From IMG/VR virus record IMGVR_UViG_3300013004_000227, positions 1 through 20,627 of that record: a stretch of 20,627 nt of DNA. One strand, given 5' to 3'. Below the pieces are notes generated by a model. The model searched no databases, had not been told where the DNA came from, and saw nothing but the letters and a program-made list of their open reading frames with translations. Within the stretch, counting starts at the first letter, position 1. Each line of letters starts with the position of its first letter. The position numbers were made by a program, and so were the translations under genes. Below, in pieces: positions 1 through 7,510 of this stretch. The DNA comes from a virus.

Positions 1-1
1 A

Positions 2-3000
2 TTTGACAATCTTTTAGGTTCATATGAAGGGCAAAAAGCTTGTATAAAAGAAATATCTCCTTCTAGACGAGAGTTAAGAGTTCAGCTATCACAATCAAGT
101 CCAGAGCTTGTTAAGCAATTAAATTCATTTAAGAATAGATGGGAAGAATTAAAGCGTGATGATATCTTTGATTCATTCGTTATTAACTTTGGATTTAATG
201 AAACTTATCAAGTTATTAATCTAAGATTTGATATAGATTCAGACATACCTGAGATAATTGTAAAACTTTACGCCCCGCTACCTTCTAAGCACGGAGAAAA
301 ATCAAAAATTTGGTTCTCTGAAGAAATTATAGTTCCAATAGTAGAGTCTGTATCGATTGTACCTAAACATATTGGAGACCCAGTTAATACATTAGCCGCT
401 CCTAATTTTGAATTAGAAGGAACTGACGGAGCATCTATTGCTACTAATTTTAAATCTTGGAATGATTTATTATCTGAGAATATGTCTACTTCTCAGCAAT
501 TAATAGACAATTATTTTTCAGGTTCATTATCAGGAATTAAATTAAATATAAATTATAGAGATTTTTCTAATTTTGTACATTATGGTTCAGCAGTAGAAAG
601 AGTCAAAAATTTCAAATATAAATTAGAATTAATTGAATATTTTACAAGCCAGCTAACTACATTATCTGCAGTAACAGATTCTACGACAGTTAACATTAAT
701 ATTCAAGATACATATAATAAGCGAAACAAAATAGTTTCAGGATTTGATGATTTTGAAAAATATTTATTCTTTGAAAACACCGGAAGTGCGCTATATTCGC
801 ATGTAGATAATACATCAGGTTCTATTAATCCATGGCCTAAAAAAGGATTAACTGGTACAACATATACATGGGCAACAGCTTATGAATATTGGGACAAAGC
901 CGCTACTACATGGAACACTTATCAATCTGGATATGATCCTTATAGTTATTTTGCAGATTTATATCCAATTCAAAGTATATCTGGTCAGGCATATTATTAC
1001 GATTTGTTAGAGCAAGCAGAAATTTATGATAAATTCAATGTGCATGCTCTGACAAATACAGTACCGATGCAAATTCAAAATTCATCCGACGGTGAAGATT
1101 ATGCATTGTTCGTAAACATGATATCACAGCACTTTGATATTTTATGGACTTACATTAACAATTTAACTTCTATAAAATATAGGGAAGAGCATCCTAAAGA
1201 TGGTATGCCCGACGATTTACTTTATCACGTTGCTGACTCAATGGGATTCAGTTTATTAAACGGAAAGTCATCTTCTGAATTATGGAAATACTCATTAGGT
1301 ACAAATTCTGACGGTACTATTAATTCAGATGCTATTCCATTAATTAGTACGTTATCTGACGAATCTAATACTAAAGAAGTTTGGAGAAGAATTGTAAATA
1401 ATTTACCTTACATTTTAAAAACAAAAGGAACATCTAGAGCAATTAAAGCGTTAGTAACTTGTTTTGGTATACCGCAATCCGTATTAACCATTAAAGAATA
1501 TGGAGGGCCTTCTACATTCACAGATAATGATCATTTTCCGGAATATGTGCACGATGTGTATCATAAAGCTTGGTTAGCAGAAGGCATATCTTCAGTTTCT
1601 ATACATAATGTAAATAATTTAGAAGGGGCGTCTTCTGCTCCTGATACATTAGAATTTAGATTTAAAACTGATAATAATTTTACATATAATTACGGAGAAA
1701 ATTATTTAATTGCGGAAGGAGTTAATTTAGGTTCTCCTAATTGGCAATTATTATTAACTAGAGAAAATACCTATAATAATTTAGGTAAAATTATATTTAG
1801 AGATGTATCTAATGCTAGTGATACTGAAGTTGGAAATTTAGAAATATTTGATAATAGCTGGCACACTGTAACTCTAGAAGACAAAGTCAGTTCCACTGAT
1901 ACTATATTAAAGGTTGCAAAATCACTTTATGGAAAATCTATATATATTAATTCTGGATCTGCCGGTACATATGCATCTAATTTATTTACAAGCACGACTG
2001 ATGTAAAATTCGGAGCTGCTGCTTCAATACCTGCTACAGCTCCAGCATTTATATTCAAAGGTCATATTCACGAACTTCGTTTATGGTCAGGTTCATTAAA
2101 TGACGATACTTTAATAGAGCATACTCAATCTCCAGCATCTTATACATATGATGTTAATAGAAGTGTTAGAGCAACAGGTGAAGAAGCATTAAAACCGTAC
2201 AGTCATTTATTAGCTAGATATCCATTAAATAATTCTGAATTTGATGTAAACAATACTAATAGGCAATATTCAGCACATCCTAATCAAACAATTAATGTAA
2301 GTGGGTCCGCCTCTTCTACATATTTAAGCGTTACAAGTGTTGATAATTTTGTTTTAGAAGGATTTGAAGAAACTTATTATACACCATCTCCTTCGCTAGG
2401 AGGTTCAAGTTTATATACAAATAAAGTAAGAATAGAATCTTCTTCATTAGATAGAAATAAAAGATTAAATACTAAAACAAGGGTAGAAAAATCTTCATTT
2501 GATAGATATTCAATTGATTCAAATAGAGTTGGAGTTTATTTTTCTCCTCAAACTGCAATTAATGAAGATATATTTAATCAGTTAGGATATTTTGAAATTG
2601 ACGATTATATTGGAGATCCTGGAGATACTTATAATGAGTCTTATTCTGCACTAACTTCTTTTGCTAAAAATTATTGGTTAAAATATGAAAATCGAAATGA
2701 TTTTGAAGCTTATTTCCGAGCTTTAGAAATTTATGATTTCACTTTGTTTAAGTATATTAAAAAATTACTTCCTCAAAGATCAAATGCAATAGTAGGATTA
2801 GTAGTAGAACCAAATGTTTTAGAACGAAGTAGAGTAAGATTAAATAGAAAACCTACTATAGAAGATTTAACTAATGAGACAGTTATCGCTCAATTCGATC
2901 TTCCATTAGGAATGGAGTATGAAGATTTAGAAGGTGCTGTTGAAGAGACAATATTACCTCCTAATATTGATTTCGATGCTGACAAACAAGCAGAATTAGA

Positions 3001-3664
3001 CGGAGTTCAAATAAATACCAATATTGATTATGATGCTGAAAAGCAGGCTATGCTAAATTATATTCAAATTCAACCTAATATTGACTATGATAATTTAGGG
3101 GAAGGGTATTTATCTGGAATTTCATTAGATACTTCTATAATCTATGATGCTAATAAACAAGGAGATTTAGAAAGTACAAATCCTTCATTAGAAGATTCAA
3201 GTGTTATTAAATCAAAAGATGGGACTGTATTAACTAAAATAGATACTGTTAATAAAACAGGTAATTCATGGATTCAAAATAGATATATCGGAATTTATAA
3301 ATTAACTCAGTCAGGTTCATATGCGCCAATACAAAGACAAGTTTCTAGTTCTAGAGAATCTACGACTTTACAAAAAATAAATTTATTTTATAGCAGTCCC
3401 GCTTCAGCATCAGCTCAACTGCCATACTCATCTAGTTATTCATTTGCAGATGTCAATAGAGAAACTTCAGCAGGTTGGAGAAACGCTAGATATGCAGGAT
3501 GTAAACTTTCTGCTACGGCTGTAAATGTAAATTCAGCACAAACTGTCGACGGAGGTCCAGTAGTTAAAGTAACTAAAGTTAATCCAAATAAAATTGTATT
3601 TGCAAACGGTCAATTGACGACTATAAATGAAGCAACTACAGGAATCAAAAAGAAATCAATTTAA
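2..3664 (+). CDS. Large baseplate/tail structural protein with LamG-like domain (5' end outside window)
   Basis: The frame is open from base 2 without a stop, so the ATG at 482 is internal and the true start lies upstream; at least 1220 residues are visible. The first 160 visible codons read as ordinary protein (KACIKEISPSRRELRVQLSQ). Around 1405-1510 is a segment with LKTKGTSRAIKAL and a GIP...EYGG ending, which I associate with phage baseplate/tail proteins. About 1630-2140 looks like a concanavalin A/laminin G-like beta-sandwich (LEFRFKT near its start, GHIHELRLWSGSL near its end), suggesting glycan binding or a structural role. Bases 2963-3190 encode tandem 19-residue repeats starting NID(F/Y)DA. 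The C terminus is Ser/Asn-rich. I infer a baseplate or tail-tip component from these domains and from the downstream virion genes; the exact role is unknown. The TAA at 3662-3664 is followed by a 55-base gap. Confidence 0.8.
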   Translation, partial: FDNLLGSYEGQKACIKEISPSRRELRVQLSQSSPELVKQLNSFKNRWEELKRDDIFDSFVINFGFNETYQVINLRFDIDSDIPEIIVKLYAPLPSKHGEKSKIWFSEEIIVPIVESVSIVPKHIGDPVNTLAAPNFELEGTDGASIATNFKSWNDLLSENMSTSQQLIDNYFSGSLSGIKLNINYRDFSNFVHYGSAVERVKNFKYKLELIEYFTSQLTTLSAVTDSTTVNINIQDTYNKRNKIVSGFDDFEKYLFFENTGSALYSHVDNTSGSINPWPKKGLTGTTYTWATAYEYWDKAATTWNTYQSGYDPYSYFADLYPIQSISGQAYYYDLLEQAEIYDKFNVHALTNTVPMQIQNSSDGEDYALFVNMISQHFDILWTYINNLTSIKYREEHPKDGMPDDLLYHVADSMGFSLLNGKSSSELWKYSLGTNSDGTINSDAIPLISTLSDESNTKEVWRRIVNNLPYILKTKGTSRAIKALVTCFGIPQSVLTIKEYGGPSTFTDNDHFPEYVHDVYHKAWLAEGISSVSIHNVNNLEGASSAPDTLEFRFKTDNNFTYNYGENYLIAEGVNLGSPNWQLLLTRENTYNNLGKIIFRDVSNASDTEVGNLEIFDNSWHTVTLEDKVSSTDTILKVAKSLYGKSIYINSGSAGTYASNLFTSTTDVKFGAAASIPATAPAFIFKGHIHELRLWSGSLNDDTLIEHTQSPASYTYDVNRSVRATGEEALKPYSHLLARYPLNNSEFDVNNTNRQYSAHPNQTINVSGSASSTYLSVTSVDNFVLEGFEETYYTPSPSLGGSSLYTNKVRIESSSLDRNKRLNTKTRVEKSSFDRYSIDSNRVGVYFSPQTAINEDIFNQLGYFEIDDYIGDPGDTYNESYSALTSFAKNYWLKYENRNDFEAYFRALEIYDFTLFKYIKKLLPQRSNAIVGLVVEPNVLERSRVRLNRKPTIEDLTNETVIAQFDLPLGMEYEDLEGAVEETILPPNIDFDADKQAELDGVQINTNIDYDAEKQAMLNYIQIQPNIDYDNLGEGYLSGISLDTSIIYDANKQGDLESTNPSLEDSSVIKSKDGTVLTKIDTVNKTGNSWIQNRYIGIYKLTQSGSYAPIQRQVSSSRESTTLQKINLFYSSPASASAQLPYSSSYSFADVNRETSAGWRNARYAGCKLSATAVNVNSAQTVDGGPVVKVTKVNPNKIVFANGQLTTINEATTGIKKKSI
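2963..3190 (+). repeat. Tandem 19-residue (57-base) repeats in the large tail protein
   Basis: Three full 19-codon units start at 2963, 3020 and 3077, and a fourth, partial one starts at 3134. Each begins NIDFDA, NIDYDA, NIDYDN or SIIYDA and continues with KQ(A/G)-x-L in three of the four. The DNA copies are diverged, so this is an old protein-level repeat. It probably forms a linker or small solenoid near the C terminus. Confidence 0.75.
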
Positions 3665-3692
3665 AATAAAAACTTAGATTTTTAAACATTAC

Positions 3693-3706
3693 ATATTTAT
3701 TTAAAA
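3693..3706 (+). promoter_or_regulatory. Candidate phage late promoter, copy 1
   Basis: ATATTTATTTAAAA lies in the 55-base gap before the gene at 3720, ending 13 bases before its ATG. Near-identical 14-mers precede the starts at 7511 and 13883 at nearly the same distance. The motif is A/T-only in an A/T-rich genome, so position and recurrence are the evidence. A phage-specific late promoter is an inference, by analogy with the single A/T-rich octamer (TATAAATA) of T4 late promoters. Confidence 0.4.
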
Positions 3707-3719
3707 GAAATTATATATT

Positions 3720-4397
3720 ATGGGATACTTAAATAATAGCACAATCACTGTTGACGCAATCTTAACAAAGAAGGGTAGAGAATTGCTAGCTCGTGGTAAA
3801 GACGAATTTAAAATTACTCAATTTGCATTAGCTGATGACGAAATTGATTATGATTTGTGGAACCCTGCACATCCATTAGGAACTAACTATTATGGAATCA
3901 TCATTGAAAATATGCCATTGGTAGAAGCGACAGCTGATGAGTCTAATATTATGCGTTATAAATTGGTAACATTACCAAAGAAAACTGCGAGAATACCAGT
4001 TATCTCTGTATCACAAACGACAGCAACTCTTACCTCTCCAGGTCAAGTATTTACAATTGTTCCAACAACAACAAACTTTACTTCAGGTAACGCAACTTTA
4101 GGATATACTGCAATTTTATCTAATTCAGATGTATGTTCATTACAAGTTGTTAGTCCAGTATTAGCAGGTGTTAGCCCAACCGTTCCTAGATTTATTGGGG
4201 ATGCAGAAGCTGCGACTTCAGTATCAGCAGTTGGATTTAGCTTTAATATTATTGCAAAGCAACAATTGGTTTCAGATGTAAGTGCTACGGTAACAATTAT
4301 TGGAAACGAAACAGGAGGAAGAACGACAGTAACAGTAACAGTTAAGAAAACATCATTAGCAACTTCAACGGGTACTCCGATTACTAATGCTAGATAA
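3720..4397 (+). CDS. Virion structural protein with conserved N-terminal phage domain and beta-rich C terminus
   Basis: This is a 225-residue protein. Residues 1-95 carry a pattern I recognise from many marine and T4-like phages: an N-terminal STITVDAILTKKGRELLA, then FALADDEIDYDLWNPAHP, then a YYG...MPLVEA segment. It is usually annotated only as a structural or hypothetical protein. Residues 105-215 are rich in Val, Thr and Ser in alternating patterns, consistent with an Ig-like beta-sandwich often seen on phage surfaces. There is no signal peptide or membrane segment. The ATG at 3720 follows an A/T-rich leader without Shine-Dalgarno, 13 bases after the candidate promoter. It lies between the large baseplate-like gene and three related virion genes, which supports a tail or baseplate role. 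The specific function is not known. Confidence 0.75.
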   Translation: MGYLNNSTITVDAILTKKGRELLARGKDEFKITQFALADDEIDYDLWNPAHPLGTNYYGIIIENMPLVEATADESNIMRYKLVTLPKKTARIPVISVSQTTATLTSPGQVFTIVPTTTNFTSGNATLGYTAILSNSDVCSLQVVSPVLAGVSPTVPRFIGDAEAATSVSAVGFSFNIIAKQQLVSDVSATVTIIGNETGGRTTVTVTVKKTSLATSTGTPITNAR

Positions 4398-4429
4398 GAT
4401 AACAATTTTTAATAAAATAAAATACTAGT

Positions 4430-5869
4430 ATGGCTATAGGAACGAAAACCGATATGATGCAAGCTAATATAGCTGCAAAGTTCGAAGGCCAAGCGATTAA
4501 AACGGCACAGACTGATGCAGTTTGGTTAATACAAAACGGTAGAAAATTAATATTTAATAGTCAACTTGCATATGATACATATGCAAAACTAAACCCATCA
4601 TTTAATGTTGCATTTACAATTGTTACTGCACAAGAGGCTGCAGCAGTGCCTGATGGAGGATTCGTTAATGATAGCGGTATACCAGTACCTAATCCTGCCG
4701 CAGCTGCGTCATCAGCAATGATGGAAGAAACGATTGAATTAAAAGCTCGATCATTAGCTAATGAATTTGTTAAGCAAATTAGAAACCAAACTCAACAAGC
4801 AGCATCTGGAAGAGTATTTACTAGATTTGAGCCAGTATCTGACATATTAGAAAATCAACAAGTTCAAGTAACTGCAGGATTATTTACTAATAATGCAGCT
4901 ACAATGTCAGCCGCGTTTACATCATCAGCTCAATCAACAACTTCTAAACAATATTATTACGAAGCTTGGAATGGAGCAGCAGCGACATCAGAAGCACAAT
5001 TTTCTGTAGCATATGGAAATAGAAAAGGCTCAGGTTCGTCAGCAGCGGGTACATTAAACGACTCTCCTTCTAGAGCAGTATATTCTCAATATAGATTGTT
5101 GCTATTGAATCCAGGAGATACTACATTTACCTTTGGTGATGGTACATCTTCAGATTCTATATACGCTATTAATTATAACAGAGCTAGATTAAAAGATAAA
5201 TTAGACCCAGGTAACTGGCAATTGACATTAGCTCAATTATCTGGTTCAGCAGTTCCAAACGCATCGCACACAGGATCAAATGTTAAGCTAGCAGATAATC
5301 CTAATTTTATTACATTAATTGACGATTCAGGAGATGTATTTAATACAGGTACTCTGGGTACCGGAAATGTTTATAATATAGTATCAGGATCATTGACAAA
5401 CGGAATTTTCAACCCGTCAGCTCCTAAATATTATGGATTGATGTATCCTAGCTTAGGTGTAGTTATTCTTAATGATGCTATACTAAATGCGTCAGCTTCA
5501 TTTAATACAGTATCAGGTTCAAATATAGCAGGTGATAATGCATGGAAGTTATTTACTTCAATTTCAGGAGCCATGGCATCAAGTGTTAATTACTCGATGC
5601 AGGCTAGGAATATTGAAACTATTACATCAACTCATTATTTTGTTCGTGTAAAAAATGGAGAATATAACTTTTCAAATAACCCAACGTTTATAACTGGATC
5701 TGTAGGAGAATTTTCTCAGCCAACGTTTATTGGAGATCCTAAAACATATTTAACAACAATTGGTATGTATAACGATAGACAAGAGCTGTTAGCAGTTGCT
5801 AAATTGTCCCAACCAATACAAAAATCATTTTCAATTGAAACCTTAATAAAGGTTAAATTGGATTTCTAA
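4430..5869 (+). CDS. Tail/baseplate structural protein, paralogue 1 of 3
   Basis: This is a 479-residue protein. Residues 30-77 (VWLIQNGRKLIFNSQLAYDT followed by AVPDGG) resemble a short beta-domain found in various phage and surface proteins, recalled from memory. Residues 105-479 align end to end with residues 129-515 of the next gene: F-TRFEP, SKQYYYEAWN, the GSGSSAAGTLNDSPSRAVYS block, DPGNWQLTLAQLSGS, YYGLMYP and a C terminus ending IKVKLDF. The C-terminal module (E-YNFSNNPT, then TTIGMYNDRQELLA, then KLSQPIQKSF) also recurs in the third protein. I infer a virion component, probably tail or baseplate, from its neighbours and its beta-rich Ser/Gly/Asn composition. It starts 32 bases after the previous stop with no Shine-Dalgarno. 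No enzymatic motif is visible. Confidence 0.75.
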   Translation: MAIGTKTDMMQANIAAKFEGQAIKTAQTDAVWLIQNGRKLIFNSQLAYDTYAKLNPSFNVAFTIVTAQEAAAVPDGGFVNDSGIPVPNPAAAASSAMMEETIELKARSLANEFVKQIRNQTQQAASGRVFTRFEPVSDILENQQVQVTAGLFTNNAATMSAAFTSSAQSTTSKQYYYEAWNGAAATSEAQFSVAYGNRKGSGSSAAGTLNDSPSRAVYSQYRLLLLNPGDTTFTFGDGTSSDSIYAINYNRARLKDKLDPGNWQLTLAQLSGSAVPNASHTGSNVKLADNPNFITLIDDSGDVFNTGTLGTGNVYNIVSGSLTNGIFNPSAPKYYGLMYPSLGVVILNDAILNASASFNTVSGSNIAGDNAWKLFTSISGAMASSVNYSMQARNIETITSTHYFVRVKNGEYNFSNNPTFITGSVGEFSQPTFIGDPKTYLTTIGMYNDRQELLAVAKLSQPIQKSFSIETLIKVKLDF

Positions 5870-5895
5870 TAACAATTAATTAATACAATATCAAT

Positions 5896-7443
5896 ATGAT
5901 AAGGTTCATAGATAATTCATTCGATTCTGGAAATAATTACGGAGGAGGATTCAACGATAATCAATTCGGCGGAGGATTTGGCGGTGGCCGTGGCTTCAAT
6001 GACTTCGGAGGATTTAATTTTCCAAATTTCGGTGGCGGAGGCGGAGGCGGTGGCTTCGGAGGGGGTCTAGGCCTTCCTTCTTTTACTAACGGAGCAATTG
6101 GTAGTGGAGTTAGCACAGGAGCATTAATAACTCCTCCTAGGCCAATACGAACAGAGCCTGTGATAATTCAGCCTGAGCCTACACCAGCTAACCCAATACC
6201 AGCACCAGTCTTAGTTGAAGTACCGGTTAGAACACCTCCTGCAGATCCTACTCCAACGCCAATTCAAACACAAATTGATGCGGCCGCTTCGACATTAGCT
6301 AATGATATAGTTAAGCAATTAGTAGATCAAGGTAACCCGACAGTTGGAGGTAGAATATTTACTAGATTTGAACCTATTAATGATATAGTCGAAAATCAAA
6401 AAGTATTTTTAACGACTGGTTTATTTTCAAACACTACTAATGGTGTCTCTACAAATCAAGCTACAATGTCTGTATTATATACAGGATCAATTCAAAGTGC
6501 AGCGTCTAAACAATATTATTACGAGGCTTGGAATAAAAATCCTGCTACAAGTGCAGATGCTGAACCACAATTCTCAATTGCTTATGGACATAGAAGAGGG
6601 TCCGGATCTTCAGCTGCTGGTACATTAAATGATTCGCCATCAAGAGCTGTATATTCTCAATATAGATTGTTATTACTAAACCCTGAAGATACTCAATTTA
6701 CTTTTAAAGATGGTACTTCAACAGATTCGATATATGCAATTAACTTTAATCGAGCTAGAATTTTAGAAAAAGTAGATCCAGGTAACTGGCAATTAACATT
6801 AGCACAACTTTCAGGTTCGGCAGTTGCAAATAATGTACATACTGGTTCAAATGTTAAGTTAGCAGTAAACCCAAGCTTTATTTCTTTAATCGACGATTCA
6901 GGAGACACAACTCAAGACAATGTAACCACTGTAGGTAGAGTAGTTAATGTCGTTTCAGGTTCTATTACAGCAGGTATTCATAATCCAAACGCACCTCATT
7001 ATTATGGTTTAATGTATCCAGATATGGGTATTATTATTTTAGATGGCGAAAAGTTAAATACTTCAGCTTCATTTAATACCGTAACAGGTTCAAATGTTGC
7101 TGGAGATAATGCTTGGAAGTTATTAACATCAATATCTGGTGCATTCGCTACCGACCAAGTTAATTATTCTTTCCAATCGAGAAATTCGATAGTTAGAACA
7201 TCAGCTCATTATTTTGTTCGTGTAAAAAATACGGAATATAATTTCTCAAATAATCCTACATATGTAACCGGTTCAGAAGGAGAATTTTCACAACCGACAT
7301 TCTTAAACGACCCTACAGTGTATATCACTACAGTAGGTATGTATAATGACAGACAAGAATTGCTAGCAGTAGGTAAGCTATCTCAGCCAATTCAAAAGTC
7401 ATTCTCAAAAGAATCTTTAATAAAAGTTAGACTAGATTTCTAA
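5896..7443 (+). CDS. Tail/baseplate structural protein, paralogue 2 of 3, with Gly-rich and Pro-rich N terminus
   Basis: This is a 515-residue protein. Residues 16-60 are glycine-rich, with repeated GGGF and GGFGG units broken by Asn and Phe. Residues 78-125 are a Pro/Thr-rich linker (PEPTPANPIPAPV). Residues 129-515 are clearly homologous to residues 105-479 of the preceding gene, so the pair arose by tandem duplication with exchange of the N-terminal region. The underlying DNA at about 5940-6075 is unusually G-rich for this genome. The Gly/Phe stretch could be a flexible or self-associating tether and the Pro region a stiff spacer, displaying the shared body away from the particle; that is inference. 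The gene starts 26 bases after paralogue 1 without a Shine-Dalgarno and is followed by a strong hairpin at 7468-7499. Confidence 0.75.
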   Translation: MIRFIDNSFDSGNNYGGGFNDNQFGGGFGGGRGFNDFGGFNFPNFGGGGGGGGFGGGLGLPSFTNGAIGSGVSTGALITPPRPIRTEPVIIQPEPTPANPIPAPVLVEVPVRTPPADPTPTPIQTQIDAAASTLANDIVKQLVDQGNPTVGGRIFTRFEPINDIVENQKVFLTTGLFSNTTNGVSTNQATMSVLYTGSIQSAASKQYYYEAWNKNPATSADAEPQFSIAYGHRRGSGSSAAGTLNDSPSRAVYSQYRLLLLNPEDTQFTFKDGTSTDSIYAINFNRARILEKVDPGNWQLTLAQLSGSAVANNVHTGSNVKLAVNPSFISLIDDSGDTTQDNVTTVGRVVNVVSGSITAGIHNPNAPHYYGLMYPDMGIIILDGEKLNTSASFNTVTGSNVAGDNAWKLLTSISGAFATDQVNYSFQSRNSIVRTSAHYFVRVKNTEYNFSNNPTYVTGSEGEFSQPTFLNDPTVYITTVGMYNDRQELLAVGKLSQPIQKSFSKESLIKVRLDF

Positions 7444-7467
7444 AATTTTATAAAATATACCATTAAG

Positions 7468-7503
7468 TAGACTCTTTGATATTTATATTAAAGAGTCTAT
7501 TTT
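7468..7503 (+). terminator. Rho-independent-type hairpin between paralogues 2 and 3
   Basis: TAGACTCTTT at 7468-7477 pairs perfectly with AAAGAGTCTA at 7490-7499. The stem can extend inward by four more pairs (one G-T) to a four-base loop. TTTT follows at 7500-7503. This is the clearest terminator-like structure in the window. It ends only 11 bases before the ATG at 7511 and carries the candidate late promoter motif at its tip, so it may end the upstream transcript just where a new one begins. Confidence 0.6.
7479..7492 (+). promoter_or_regulatory. Candidate phage late promoter, copy 2
   Basis: ATATTTATATTAAA is the same motif as before 3720 and 13883. It ends 18 bases before the ATG at 7511 and is preceded by G, as in copy 3. 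It overlaps the apex and right arm of the hairpin at 7468-7499, so it may simply be part of that hairpin; the match to the two other copies argues for a separate role. Confidence 0.35.
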
Positions 7504-7510
7504 ACTATAT

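Noticed and set aside
482-484. ATG at 482 as the start of the large tail protein
   Set aside because: The same frame is open and protein-like back to base 2, so this methionine is internal.
3665-3692. Possible terminator after the large tail gene (AAAAACTTAGATTTTT)
   Set aside because: It offers only five A-T pairs around a six-base loop and is too weak to call in A/T-rich DNA.
4043-4405. Antisense open frame of 120 codons
   Set aside because: It lies opposite the conserved 225-residue virion gene, has no leader signal, and its composition is what the reverse strand of Val/Thr-rich coding DNA gives.
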